The notes: generated by a model from the letters alone, not told the origin. A DNA stretch of 16,141 bases from Candidatus Hydrogenedentota bacterium (GCA_003697085.1 RFFU01000030.1:1-16141); one strand, 5' to 3'; counted from the first letter of the stretch, positions 6,132-14,102 are shown. Numbers and translations: made by a program.

Positions 6132-6761
6132 TCAGAAAAATCCCAGTTCCAAACGAGCCGCCTCCGACATCATTCCCGGATTCCACGGCGGATCCCAAAC
6201 AAGTTCCAACTTGACATCCTTCACGCCGGGGACCGCCCGCGTCTTCTCTTGGACCTCCTGAGGAAGACTCTCGGCGACTGGACAGTGAGGCGAGGTCAGT
6301 GTCATCACAATTCTCGCCGTTCCGTCCTCGTCAACCCGGACATCATAAATCAGTCCCATCTCGTAGATGTTCACCGGCACCTCGGGATCGTAACACGTCC
6401 TCAAGGCCGCCACGATCCCGTCCAGAACTTCTTCTTTCTTCGCCACCGGGGCTGATTCGGCATCCTTTCCGTGCGGCGGAATACCCTGATTCGAAATTCC
6501 TTCCGCCGGCCCTTCTCCCTTCGTTTTCTCCATCACGAGCCGCCCTCCGGGGCTTTTCTCCCCGCCGGTTTTCTCCTCCGGCGATTCCCAACCCGGCCGC
6601 TCGTATTCCCCTCCCCCTTGTCCGACTTTTTCCCGATCCAAATCCGACGAATCGTCTCTTCCTTCCGCTTCCCCGGACTCAAGGGATTCTTTCCCGATAC
6701 TTCGCCTCCCGGACGTCGATTCGGTTCCGGAGCGGAACGGTGTCCACGGCCACCCGATCAT
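6132..6761 (-). CDS. sufT: SufT-like DUF59/MIP18 protein with disordered N-terminus
   Basis: The C-terminal half (about 108-209) is a DUF59/MIP18 domain: DPEVPVNI at 125-132, GLIYDV, then TSPHCPVAE with the conserved cysteine C160, and a WDPPWNPGMMSE block near the end. SUF-linked members help mature iron-sulfur proteins. The first 107 residues are unlike the usual short family members: rich in G, E, S, R and K with no predicted fold. I use the ATG at 6761 because ATGA overlaps the sufU stop, as at other junctions here. An internal ATG at 6533 with GGAGGG about 9 nt upstream would give a compact 133-residue protein and is a real alternative, but it would leave a 224-bp gap in a tightly packed operon. 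Function is assigned with good confidence, the start with less. Confidence 0.82.
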   Translation of the reverse strand: MIGWPWTPFRSGTESTSGRRSIGKESLESGEAEGRDDSSDLDREKVGQGGGEYERPGWESPEEKTGGEKSPGGRLVMEKTKGEGPAEGISNQGIPPHGKDAESAPVAKKEEVLDGIVAALRTCYDPEVPVNIYEMGLIYDVRVDEDGTARIVMTLTSPHCPVAESLPQEVQEKTRAVPGVKDVKLELVWDPPWNPGMMSEAARLELGFF

Positions 6762-7210
6762 TCCGTCGTCACCGGTTCCTGCTTCCGCTCCAAGGCCGCC
6801 ACCAGCGTATGCCATGGCAGAGCGGCACATTTGACCCGTACCGGAAACTCCCTCACTCCGGAAAAGACCGTCAATTTCCCTAGGATCTCCTCCTCGCCCT
6901 CCCTTCTTCCCGTCACCATCCCGTGAAACTCCTCAAAGATCCTTTTCGCCTCCGCCAGCGTTTTTCCCTTCACGGCGGATGTCATCAACGAAGCGGAGGC
7001 CTTTGAGATCGCGCATCCGCTTCCTTCGAAAAAGACCTTCTCGATGATTCCCTCCTCTGATACGTGAGCCCGGACAAAGTAATGATCGCCGCAGAGGGGG
7101 TTGTATCCTTCTGCGGAATGCGTTGCTCCCGGCAAGTCGCCGAAATTCCTCGGACTCCTGTTGTGATCGAGAATGATCTGTTGATAGAGTTCACGCAGTT
7201 CGTCGTTCAT
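6758..7210 (-). CDS. sufU: SufU iron-sulfur cluster assembly sulfurtransferase
   Basis: 150 residues of the IscU/SufU family. Key residues are visible: C40 and D42 in NPLCGD, C66 in GSGCAISKAS, and C128 in VKCAALPWHTL. The extra segment of about 20 residues between the second and third cysteines distinguishes SufU from IscU. SufU uses zinc and takes sulfur from the SufS persulfide rather than acting as the main scaffold. Its ATG follows the sufS stop directly (TGAATG), with AAGGAG about 9 nt upstream inside sufS. Its own stop overlaps the next gene's ATG. The position directly after sufS fits its role as the SufS partner. Confidence 0.93.
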   Translation of the reverse strand: MNDELRELYQQIILDHNRSPRNFGDLPGATHSAEGYNPLCGDHYFVRAHVSEEGIIEKVFFEGSGCAISKASASLMTSAVKGKTLAEAKRIFEEFHGMVTGRREGEEEILGKLTVFSGVREFPVRVKCAALPWHTLVAALERKQEPVTTE

Positions 7211-8455
7211 TCAGAACATCTCCTTCGCCGCGTCCAACGCCTCGACAAGGCGGTCGAGTTCGTGCCTCGTGTTGTAAAACGCCAGCGAAGCGCGGACGGT
7301 CGCGGGAACCCCGAAACGTTCCATCACCGGTTGCGCACAGTGATGTCCCGCGCGGACCGCGATCCCCTCGACATCCAAAATGGTTCCCAAGTCATGGGGA
7401 TGAACGCCGTCGATGACGAACGAGATGACCGAAGATTTCCGCTTTGCGGTGCCAATCATGCGCAACCCATCGATTTCCCTCAGTCGATCCGTCCCATACT
7501 CCAGGAGTTCGTCCTCGTATTCGCTCAACGCCATCCGATCCAAACCCGACAGATATTCGAAGGCGCGGCCGAGACCGATCACGGAAGCGACCGGCGGCGT
7601 TCCGGCCTCGAAACGTTCCGGTGGATCCTTGTACAACGTCCGCTCGAACGTCACCGCGCGGATCATATCTCCTCCCCCCTGATACGGTTCCATCATCTTG
7701 AGAATCTCGTAGCGGCCGTAAAGCACGCCGACGCCGGTCGGGCCGAAAAGTTTATGGCCGGAGAAAGCATAAAAATCACAATCGATCTCCTTCAGATCGA
7801 CTTTTCTGTGAGCCACGGCCTGAGCGCCGTCCACAAGAACCACTGCGGGGGAGTTTTCCCGCACGAGACGGCACATTCGAGCAACGGGATTGACGGTCCC
7901 GAGGGCATTGGATTGGTGGGCCAAAGCGACCACGGCCGTCCGCTCGGAGAGAAGCGCCTCGAACTCCTCCAGAATCACCGCCCCGGTATCGTCGATGGGG
8001 GCGACTCGGAGCCGGGCTCCGGTCGCCTGGCAGACCATCTGCCACGGTACGATGTTGGCATGGTGTTCGAGATGCGTGATGAGGATTTCGTCTCCGGATT
8101 TCAGGCGGGGACGCGCGTAGGAAGCCGCCACGAGATTGATCGCTTCCGTTGTTCCCTTCGTAAAGACGATCTCCTTCGGAGAGGACGCATTGAGGAAGCG
8201 GGCCGCCAAACGGCGCGTCTCCTCGTAACGAGCGGTGGCTTCCTCCGACAACGCGTGAATCCCGCGGTGGATGTTGGCGTTGGAGCGCGTGTAGAAATCC
8301 GCGACGGCCTCGATGACACACCGCGGCTTCTGCGTGGTAGCGGCGTTATCGAGATAGACGAGCGGGCGGCCGCGCACTCGCCTCGTCAGAATGGGAAAAT
8401 CCCTCCGGAGCCGGCCGACATCGAAGGGCATCACCTCAGCCGGCCGGGAAGTCAC
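7211..8455 (-). CDS. sufS: SufS cysteine desulfurase
   Basis: A type II cysteine desulfurase that converts cysteine to alanine and hands sulfur to SufU. Numbering from the ATG at 8431 (406 residues, the length of E. coli SufS) gives the PLP lysine K227 in SGHKLFGP, LEHHANIVPW at 121-130, and the catalytic cysteine C365 in RAGHHCAQP, almost the E. coli positions (K226, C364). I place the start at the upstream GTG, 8455, because a strong GGAGG lies 7 nt before it and GTGA overlaps the sufD stop; the ATG at 8431 has only GAGG 2 nt away. The difference is eight residues (protein then 414). The open frame continues much further upstream inside sufD, but that part is a shadow. Confidence 0.93.
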   Translation of the reverse strand: MTSRPAEVMPFDVGRLRRDFPILTRRVRGRPLVYLDNAATTQKPRCVIEAVADFYTRSNANIHRGIHALSEEATARYEETRRLAARFLNASSPKEIVFTKGTTEAINLVAASYARPRLKSGDEILITHLEHHANIVPWQMVCQATGARLRVAPIDDTGAVILEEFEALLSERTAVVALAHQSNALGTVNPVARMCRLVRENSPAVVLVDGAQAVAHRKVDLKEIDCDFYAFSGHKLFGPTGVGVLYGRYEILKMMEPYQGGGDMIRAVTFERTLYKDPPERFEAGTPPVASVIGLGRAFEYLSGLDRMALSEYEDELLEYGTDRLREIDGLRMIGTAKRKSSVISFVIDGVHPHDLGTILDVEGIAVRAGHHCAQPVMERFGVPATVRASLAFYNTRHELDRLVEALDAAKEMF

Positions 8456-9867
8456 CGCGGCTCCTCCCTCCCCAACATCCGCTCCAATCGCGCCCGGACA
8501 GCCTCGGCCAACGCCTCTCTGTACTCCTTCACCGCGACCTCCTCGACCAGGTCCGCCGCGAAGGCTTGGGTCAAGAGCACACGGGCGGATTCGAGCGGAA
8601 TGCCCCGGGAACGACAGTAGAAGAGAGCCTCTTCTTCCAGCCTTCCCACCGTGGCGCCGTGTGTGCATTTCACGTCGTCCGCATAGATTTCGAGTTGCGG
8701 GCGGCTTTCCACGCGCGCGGTGGGGGAAAGAAGAATATTGCGGTTCGACTGCACCGCGTCCGTCTTCTGCGCTTCCTTCCAAACATGGATCAGACCGCGA
8801 AAGACGTTGCGAGCATGATCGGCAAGCACGCTCTTGAATATCTCTCGGCTGCGGCCATGCGGCCGGCGATGCTCCAGGACCGTGTGATTGTCCAGATGCT
8901 CTGTTCCCGATAGGAGCGACAGCCCGTTCAGGGTCACCTCAACATTCTCTCCATTCAAGACGGCGCGGACATCGTTGCGCGCCAACGCTCCTCCGAAATG
9001 AAACGCATGGGAACGCAGGACAGCGTCTTCTTCCAAGAGCGCCTCCTGTGCTGAAAGATGAACGCCTTCGCCGCCCTCCCGAACAACGCGACAATATTCC
9101 ACCCTGGCCGCACGCCCCACGATCAATTCCGTCATCGGAATCGTGAGCGTCCTCCCGGAATCGCCCGCATATGTCTCCGCAACGAAAACCTCCGCCCCCT
9201 CCTCCGCGACCACCAACAGCCGCGGGAAAGAAACGATCTTTCGATTCCCCTCCCCTCGGATGAAATGACGGATACGGATCGGTTCGGAAATCTTCTTCCC
9301 TCGCTGCACGAAAACGGCGACGCCGTCGTGAAGATGCGCGGTATTCCAGGCTGCGATCGAGGAAAAATCGGCCAGAGTCGTTCGGCCTATGTACTCCGCG
9401 ATTTTCGACCCCTCTTCTTCTCGTCTCGCCTCTGTACCGTGCCCCCCTCCGATGCGGAGAATCTCGAGACCCGACTCCGATACGAAACCGGTCGAGAGTT
9501 CAGAAAGGAATCTTCCGTTGACGAAAACCAACCGGTGTTCGCCTTCCTTCACGGGCAGATCGCGGAAGAGTTCCTCTTCGATCTCTTCCCGAGTCACCTG
9601 CCTCCGATCGGGCGTAAATTCTTCCGAAAGCAAGAATTGGAGGTTTGTGTAGCGGAACGCCTCGGAACGCACCGAGGGAAGTCCGCGTTCGAGAACCTTG
9701 CGTGCTCTGAAACGAAGGTCGGCCAGCGTTTTCTCCAGAGGAGTTTCCGCCCCGGGATCCGGAGCCGGAGGCGAATAGCGCCGGAGCCAGTGTCCTTCCG
9801 GAATCGGAAGGAAGTACGATGAGGAACCCGATCCGGAGGACATGTTCTTCTTCGTCGAAGTTCCCAT
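8452..9867 (-). CDS. sufD: SufD subunit of the SufBCD scaffold
   Basis: A 471-residue member of the SufB/SufD family. It pairs with SufB, and with SufC dimers forms the ATP-driven cluster scaffold. The conserved C-terminal core is visible: LDNHTVLEHRRPHGRSREIFKS, then VKCTHGATVG (C401, H403; the histidine matches the functionally important E. coli SufD H360 by motif), then the FYCRSRGIPLESAR segment. The N-terminal half is a variable helical region with the RSEAFRYTNL motif typical of SufD. ATG at 9867 overlaps the sufC stop by one base (TAATG); a second in-frame ATG at 9843 is possible. No strong ribosome site is seen, so coupling to sufC is likely. Confidence 0.93.
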   Translation of the reverse strand: MGTSTKKNMSSGSGSSSYFLPIPEGHWLRRYSPPAPDPGAETPLEKTLADLRFRARKVLERGLPSVRSEAFRYTNLQFLLSEEFTPDRRQVTREEIEEELFRDLPVKEGEHRLVFVNGRFLSELSTGFVSESGLEILRIGGGHGTEARREEEGSKIAEYIGRTTLADFSSIAAWNTAHLHDGVAVFVQRGKKISEPIRIRHFIRGEGNRKIVSFPRLLVVAEEGAEVFVAETYAGDSGRTLTIPMTELIVGRAARVEYCRVVREGGEGVHLSAQEALLEEDAVLRSHAFHFGGALARNDVRAVLNGENVEVTLNGLSLLSGTEHLDNHTVLEHRRPHGRSREIFKSVLADHARNVFRGLIHVWKEAQKTDAVQSNRNILLSPTARVESRPQLEIYADDVKCTHGATVGRLEEEALFYCRSRGIPLESARVLLTQAFAADLVEEVAVKEYREALAEAVRARLERMLGREEPR

Positions 9868-10622
9868 TAAACCGTAGCCGCCTGCTTGATTCGGTCGTAA
9901 CCCTCGGCCTCGAGCTGTAAGGCCAGTTCCTTGCCACCCGATTGAACGATCCTTCCGTCGAGAAGGACGTGAACGACGTCGGGGATGATGTGATTCAAGA
10001 GCCTCTGGTAGTGGGTGACCACCAGAAAGGCGTTGTCAGCACGGCGAAGAGAATTTACGCCGGCGGCGACGATACGCAGAGCATCGATATCCAGACCGGA
10101 ATCCGTTTCGTCGAGAATTCCGAGAACGGGATCGAGCACGGCCATCTGAAATATCTCATGGCGCTTCTTCTCACCACCGCTGAACCCTTCGTTCACGCTC
10201 CGTTTCAAGAAAGCCTCGTCCATTTGAACAAGTTTCAATTTCTCGCGGGCGAGTTTGAGGAAATCGAGCGCGTCCAGTTCCTCCTCCCCACGGCTCTTCC
10301 GAATGGAATTGAGGCCGGTGCGAAGAAAGTAGGCGCTGTTGACCCCTGGAATCTCGACGGGATACTGAAACGCAAGAAAGACCCCCGCCGCCGCTCGTTC
10401 CTCCGGGCTCATCTCCAAAAGATTCTCTCCGCGAAAAAGCACTTCCCCTTCCGTAACCTCGTATTCCTCCCGGCCGGCCAAGACCCCAGCCAGCGTCGAT
10501 TTCCCACTCCCGTTCGGGCCCATTATCGCATGAACCTCTCCCGCCTTCACGGTAAGATCGATTCCCTTCAGAATCTCCGTCCCCTCGATCCCCGCGTGAA
10601 GATTTCGAATCTCTAGTATCAC
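9867..10622 (-). CDS. sufC: SufC ABC-type ATPase of the SUF scaffold
   Basis: 251 residues, the standard SufC length. Walker A is GPNGSGKST (35-43), the Q-loop is around Q86 (AFQYP), the signature is SGGEKKR (148-154), Walker B runs into ILDETDSGLD (169-178), and the H-loop histidine is H204 in VVTHYQ. The DETDSGLD variant of the D-loop region is characteristic of SufC. It hydrolyses ATP to drive structural change in SufB-SufD. It starts with GTG, preceded by purine-rich sequence (AGGA 4 nt away). It is separated from sufB by 72 bp, the largest gap between the suf structural genes. Confidence 0.95.
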   Translation of the reverse strand: MILEIRNLHAGIEGTEILKGIDLTVKAGEVHAIMGPNGSGKSTLAGVLAGREEYEVTEGEVLFRGENLLEMSPEERAAAGVFLAFQYPVEIPGVNSAYFLRTGLNSIRKSRGEEELDALDFLKLAREKLKLVQMDEAFLKRSVNEGFSGGEKKRHEIFQMAVLDPVLGILDETDSGLDIDALRIVAAGVNSLRRADNAFLVVTHYQRLLNHIIPDVVHVLLDGRIVQSGGKELALQLEAEGYDRIKQAATV

Positions 10623-10679
10623 GTTTCCTGTCTCTCCTTTCCGGCGTAAAACTTTTTCGTGGTTCCGACGGTTTTTCCT

Positions 10680-10698
10680 ATGATGCGCCCAGCATCAT
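10680..10698 (-). other. Stem-loop spanning the sufB stop codon
   Basis: ATGATGC (10692-10698 read on minus) and GCATCAT (10680-10686) pair perfectly over 7 bp with a 5-nt loop. The sufB TGA lies inside the first arm. The following minus-strand sequence is AGGAAAAACC, with no U-run, so this does not look like a full intrinsic terminator. It may be an mRNA processing or stabilising element separating sufB from the rest of the operon. Confidence 0.45.
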
Positions 10699-12143
10699 CC
10701 CACGCTTCCCTCGAGGCTGATTCCCAACAGTTTCTGCGCCTCGACGGCGAACTCCATCGGTAATTCAGCCAAAACCTCTTTGCAAAATCCGTTCACGATG
10801 AGCGATACCGCATCCTCGGTGCTTATCCCCCGCTGATTGCAATAGAAGATCTGGTCCTCGCCGATCTTCGAGGTCGAAGCCTCGTGCTCCACCTGGCTCG
10901 AATCATTCTGGACCTCGATGTAGGGAAACGTGTGGGCCCCGCATTTGTCACCGAGCAGCATCGAATCGCATTGGGTGAAATTACGCGAGCCGGTCGCCTT
11001 CGGCGTAATCCGAACGAGACCGCGATAGGAATTTTGACCGTATCCGGCCGAAATCCCCTTTGAAACGATCGTCGACCGCGTCCCTTTACCGATGTGAATC
11101 ATCTTCGTCCCCGTATCCGCTTGCTGCCGGGAATTCGCGACGGCGACCGAATAAAACTCGCCGATCGAACCATCCCCCTGGAGGATACAGGACGGATATT
11201 TCCAGGTAATCGCCGAGCCGGTTTCGACCTGTGTCCAGGAAATCTTCGACGCCTCTCCGCGGCAGGCTCCTCGCTTCGTGACAAAGTTGTAGATTCCTCC
11301 ACGCCCGGATGCGTCCCCCGGATACCAGTTCTGAACCGTCGAATACTTGATCTTCGCCCCGGCCAAGGCAACGAGTTCCACGACGGCGGCGTGCAATTGG
11401 TTCTCGTCGCGCATCGGCGCCGTGCAACCTTCCAGATAACTTACGCTCGCCCCTTCGTCCGCTATCAACAACGTCCGTTCGAACTGTCCCGTATTCGCCG
11501 CATTGATTCGAAAATAGGTCGACAGCTCCATCGGACACTGAACCCCCTTCGGAACATAACAGAAGGACCCGTCACTAAAGACCGCGGAGTTTAACGAGGC
11601 GAAGAAATTGTCCGTATAGGGGACGACGCTTCCGAGATATTCACGGACAAGATCGGGGTGCTCCTTCACCGCTTCCGAAAAGGAACAGAAGATGATCCCC
11701 AACTCGGAAAGTTTTTCGCGGAAAGTCGTCGCAACGCTGACACTGTCGAAGACGGCATCGACGGCAACTCCCGCTAAAACCTCCTGCTCCTTCAGCGGAA
11801 TCCCTAATTTTTCATACGTCGCCAAAATTTCCGGATCAACTTCTTCCAGACTCTTCGGCCCCTCACTCTTCTTTTTGGGCGCGGCGTAATAACTGATCGC
11901 CTGGTAATCGATCTTGGGAAAATGGACCTTCGGCCAACGCGGTTCCGCCATCGTCCGCCAGTGGCGGTACGCCCGAAGGCGCCACTGAGTCAACCATGAC
12001 GGCTCCTCCTTCTTTTCGGAAATCAAACGAATGACGGATTCGTCCAGGCCGGGGGGAACGACATCCGAGTCCACCTCGGTGACAAACCCGTATTTGTACT
12101 CCTGCCCCGCAAATTCTTCGATCGTCTTCGTCGCCGCGTCCAT
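10695..12143 (-). CDS. sufB: SufB scaffold subunit
   Basis: 482 residues, the usual SufB size. The C-terminal beta-helix core is strongly conserved: [18 protein letters not shown] with C392 (aligned by the conserved C-terminal end with E. coli C405), VEHEAST with H420 and E421 (E. coli H433/E434), and the [13 protein letters not shown] block. SufB receives sulfur and holds the nascent cluster in the SufBCD complex. The ATG at 12143 is chosen; the open frame runs to a TTG at 12185, but the added residues are not family-like, and purine-rich sequence with GGAGG and AAAGGA lies upstream of the ATG. It is the first gene of the suf operon, with a promoter and palindrome about 70-100 bp upstream. 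Confidence 0.95.
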   Translation of the reverse strand: MDAATKTIEEFAGQEYKYGFVTEVDSDVVPPGLDESVIRLISEKKEEPSWLTQWRLRAYRHWRTMAEPRWPKVHFPKIDYQAISYYAAPKKKSEGPKSLEEVDPEILATYEKLGIPLKEQEVLAGVAVDAVFDSVSVATTFREKLSELGIIFCSFSEAVKEHPDLVREYLGSVVPYTDNFFASLNSAVFSDGSFCYVPKGVQCPMELSTYFRINAANTGQFERTLLIADEGASVSYLEGCTAPMRDENQLHAAVVELVALAGAKIKYSTVQNWYPGDASGRGGIYNFVTKRGACRGEASKISWTQVETGSAITWKYPSCILQGDGSIGEFYSVAVANSRQQADTGTKMIHIGKGTRSTIVSKGISAGYGQNSYRGLVRITPKATGSRNFTQCDSMLLGDKCGAHTFPYIEVQNDSSQVEHEASTSKIGEDQIFYCNQRGISTEDAVSLIVNGFCKEVLAELPMEFAVEAQKLLGISLEGSVG

Positions 12144-12213
12144 TTCGTTTTCCTTTCCTCCTTGGTTCCCTTCCGGCCGTAACAAACGACGCTTAGACCG
12201 GATCGGTTAAACT

Positions 12214-12241
12214 ATTCTCTCATTTTGTACAAAAAAGTCAA
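12214..12241 (-). promoter_or_regulatory. suf operon promoter with a palindromic operator candidate
   Basis: On the minus strand TTGACT (12236-12241) and GAGAAT (12214-12219) are 16 bp apart. The spacer contains the perfect 12-bp palindrome TTTTGTACAAAA (12223-12234). A repressor bound there would block RNA polymerase. Given the cysteine-bearing Rrf2 regulator at the end of the operon, this is the best operator candidate in the window. The leader to the sufB ATG would be about 65 nt. The -10 matches consensus at four of six positions, so the promoter itself is only moderately supported. Confidence 0.5.
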
Positions 12242-12243
12242 AC

Positions 12244-12282
12244 AAAAAAGGTGGGCACCACGGCCCCTCCAGCGAGGGCCGT
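12244..12282 (-). terminator. Candidate terminator before the suf promoter
   Basis: On the minus strand the arms ACGGCCC (12276-12282) and GGGCCGT (12260-12266) form a 7-bp GC-rich stem, extendable with one bulge. Ten bases later comes a run of six T (12244-12249). It would end transcription from the small membrane-protein gene before the suf promoter. The gap between stem and T-run is longer than ideal. A second, weaker candidate is CGGT/ACCG with a T-rich tail around 12307-12327. Confidence 0.4.
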
Positions 12283-12400
12283 CAGAAAAATGAACCTCCC
12301 CAACTAGAAAAACAACGGTTGGAACCGGAGCCGCTCCCCCGCGGCAGCCCCGGTCAGGGCCGGGAAATACCCTTCTGGATGATCAGAACGACCCGATCAC

Positions 12401-12688
12401 TTACCGCCTTTCGCCGCTTGAAAGCACCATATCCACGATGCAAAAGGCCGACGCGACAACGACCGCGTTCGTGATCGCAAGACCAAAAACGATCCAGCCC
12501 AGAATTCCCTTGGTGACCTGCGCCAGATTGTAGAGAAGCGCGTACGGATCACCTGTTCCCGCGTGGATGGCGCTGTCGAAAAGATCGAGCACGCCTCCCA
12601 TGAAGGTCATTCCCAGTCCCGCGCCGACCAGCACCGAGAAGACCGCGCAGAAATACAACAAATACCGCCTGCTTTTAGAGCTGTCCAT
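12401..12688 (-). CDS. Small two-helix membrane protein, unknown function
   Basis: 95 residues: a short basic N-terminus (SKSRR), a first hydrophobic helix at about 9-33, a loop of about 28 residues, a second helix at about 62-88, and a basic end (GERR). Start support is good: GGAGG sits 7 nt before the ATG. A promoter candidate lies upstream. I do not recognise a family. The region between its stop and the suf promoter holds terminator candidates, so it looks like a single-gene transcript, divergent from the nucleotidyltransferase. It could be a short-lived or lineage-specific gene; the ribosome site and clean hydrophobic pattern argue that it is real. Confidence 0.6.
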   Translation of the reverse strand: MDSSKSRRYLLYFCAVFSVLVGAGLGMTFMGGVLDLFDSAIHAGTGDPYALLYNLAQVTKGILGWIVFGLAITNAVVVASAFCIVDMVLSSGERR

Positions 12689-12747
12689 CAGACATCCTCC
12701 CCGACTGTGAAAAGTTTTTCCCGACCCCAGGCCGGTAAATTACCTTG

Positions 12748-12777
12748 ATTTTCGGCGAACTTCGTTCCCCGCGTCAA
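12748..12777 (-). promoter_or_regulatory. Promoter candidate for the small membrane protein
   Basis: On the minus strand TTGACG (12772-12777) and GAAAAT (12748-12753) are 18 bp apart. The expected start point (about 12741) falls within the GGTAAATTACC inverted repeat. The leader to the ATG at 12688 would be about 53 nt. Spacing is at the long end. Confidence 0.35.
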
Positions 12778-12946
12778 CATTTTTCTCACTTTTTTCTTTT
12801 CTCCTCTATAACCTCTTTTCGGGAATTTTTCCCTTCCGATGGAACCACCCGGTTCATTCCCCGGGAAAGCATCTTTCAAGAACAATTTTTTGGTATCTTG
12901 AAAAAAACGCCGTTCTTTTTGCCTTGTTTCTGAATGGCTTATTTTT

Positions 12947-12975
12947 TCGACAAATGCCTCCCCTGGAGATAAACT
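12947..12975 (+). promoter_or_regulatory. Promoter candidate for the sugar nucleotidyltransferase
   Basis: TCGACA (12947-12952) and TAAACT (12970-12975) are 17 bp apart. The start point would be near 12982 and the leader about 38 nt. The -35 matches consensus at five of six positions, the -10 at four of six. Confidence 0.35.
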
Positions 12976-13019
12976 GTCGTCCTTATATTGTTTGATATTT
13001 ATTTTTCGGGAGGATGGAG

Positions 13020-13778
13020 ATGAACGCTTTGATTCTTTGTGCCGGATATGCAACCCGTATGTATCCGCTCACCCGCAACCGTCCGAAACCCCTTTTACCT
13101 GTAGGGGGAAAACCAATGATCGAGTACATCACCGAACCATTGGAATCGATCGACGAGATCGAAACCATTAATATCGTCACCAACAGCAAGTTTCATTCTC
13201 ACTTTCAAGAATGGTCCCGAAACCTCCGTTCGGAAAAGCGCTACACCGTTCTCGACGACGGCACGAAGGATGACGCGACAAAGCGCGGCGCCATCGGGGA
13301 CATCCTCTTTACTCTCGAAACCGTCGGCATCGATGACGACCTGCTGGTCGTGGCGGGGGACAATCTCATGACGCCGAACTTCTCGACGTTCGTCTCTTTC
13401 TTCCACGAAAAAGGAACATCCATCGGAATCTACGATGTAGGAGACATCTCACTCACTCCGCTTTACGCCGAGGTTCGGCTGGATGAAGACTCCCGCCTCA
13501 TCCATTTCCTCGAAAAACCCGAAGAACCATCGACAACTCTTATTGCCATCTGTCTTTATCTCTTCGCCCGCGAAGACCTGCCCCTTTTCAAAACCTATAT
13601 CGAGGAGGGGAACAATCCGGACCAGCCCGGCCGTTTCATCCAGTGGCTTTACAAGCGAAAACCTGTTTATGGTCACGTCATTTCTGGAAAATGGTACGAC
13701 ATCGGAAATTTGGAACAGTACGAGAAGGCCAACGTCGAATTCGGTGGAGATGCTTTGGGAGCAAAAAAAGGCCGCTAA
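13020..13778 (+). CDS. Sugar-phosphate nucleotidyltransferase
   Basis: 252 residues with a typical NTP-transferase fold. The nucleotide-binding signature LCAGYATRMYPLT is at 6-18, PKPLLPVGGKP at 22-32, the metal-binding GDN at 113-115, EKP at 165-167, and GKWYDIG near the end (223-229). It activates a sugar 1-phosphate with a nucleoside triphosphate for glycan synthesis; the exact sugar and base (RmlA-like thymidylyl or other) cannot be fixed by eye. It ends after the catalytic domain, with no left-handed helix repeat. Start at 13020 rather than the in-frame ATG at 13014, because GGGAGG at 13008-13013 is 6 nt before it. Nearby SGNH and O-antigen ligase-type genes fit surface polysaccharide production. 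Confidence 0.85.
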   Translation: MNALILCAGYATRMYPLTRNRPKPLLPVGGKPMIEYITEPLESIDEIETINIVTNSKFHSHFQEWSRNLRSEKRYTVLDDGTKDDATKRGAIGDILFTLETVGIDDDLLVVAGDNLMTPNFSTFVSFFHEKGTSIGIYDVGDISLTPLYAEVRLDEDSRLIHFLEKPEEPSTTLIAICLYLFAREDLPLFKTYIEEGNNPDQPGRFIQWLYKRKPVYGHVISGKWYDIGNLEQYEKANVEFGGDALGAKKGR

Positions 13779-14102
13779 AGACGGCGATGAAACCCGCGCA
13801 ATCAGATTTTACGGATTTGCAACAGTCCGAGGCCGAGAGGAAAGTCGCAGATGCACGGCCGCAAATGAAAAAGGAACCGATTATCGATCAGGCGGGAGAA
13901 CCCGAACACCATTTCTTGCAGACACCTGCGTTTCCGGGGCGAAAAACTCCCCTTCCTTCTCTTGCAGGCCGGATAACCGGGGTTCCAAAATTCGGCGCGC
14001 CTGAGGCGGAGCTTTGGCCGGGCAAGATCCCCGCTCCACATCCGCAGGTTAAGAACCCGCGCTCCGATTTCCCTTTGCCTTCTGCCGCTCGTCCTTGACC
14101 TT
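13779..14102. other. Intergenic region with small open frame and short repeats
   Basis: 324 bp between two convergent genes. A plus-strand frame from ATG 13787 to TGA 14098 would encode 103 residues; its first part is unremarkable, the rest is proline-rich, and there is no ribosome site, so it is not called. Short inverted elements include GGGG/CCCC around 13936-13953 (a weak plus-strand terminator candidate), CCGG-ATAA-CCGG near 13973 and an 8-bp GGCGCGCC palindrome near 13995. The last 30 bp belong to the 7-bp repeat array. Confidence 0.4.

Larger units (their letters stand above)
12689..13019. other. Divergent AT-rich regulatory region
   Basis: 331 bp between two divergent genes. The plus strand is strongly pyrimidine- and T-rich at 12775-12840. 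It holds GGTAAATTACC, an 11-bp inverted repeat (12734-12744), at the predicted minus-strand transcription start, and an 8-bp inverted repeat TTTCAAGA (12874-12881) / TCTTGAAA (12896-12903). Promoter candidates for both directions are listed separately. A minus-strand open frame at 12688-13053 crosses the region but is lysine/arginine-rich with no domain, overlaps the nucleotidyltransferase start and has no ribosome site, so I reject it. Confidence 0.5.

Noticed and set aside
7064-8620. Long plus-strand open frame of 518 codons opposite sufS
   Set aside because: It is the antisense shadow of sufS and part of sufD; the translation has no domain, while the minus strand shows all desulfurase motifs.
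9058-9822. Plus-strand open frame of 254 codons opposite sufD
   Set aside because: Composition mirrors the sufD codons and no family features are visible.
12688-13053. Minus-strand open frame of 121 codons upstream of the small membrane protein
   Set aside because: Basic, repetitive composition, overlaps the nucleotidyltransferase start, no ribosome site; the region carries promoter-like elements instead.
13936-13953. GGGG/CCCC hairpin as terminator of the nucleotidyltransferase gene
   Set aside because: Only a 4-bp stem and no clean T-run; about 160 bp after the stop.
13787-14098. Small plus-strand open frame after the nucleotidyltransferase
   Set aside because: No Shine-Dalgarno sequence, proline-rich, and its end is made of the 7-bp repeat; kept only as a note on the intergenic region.
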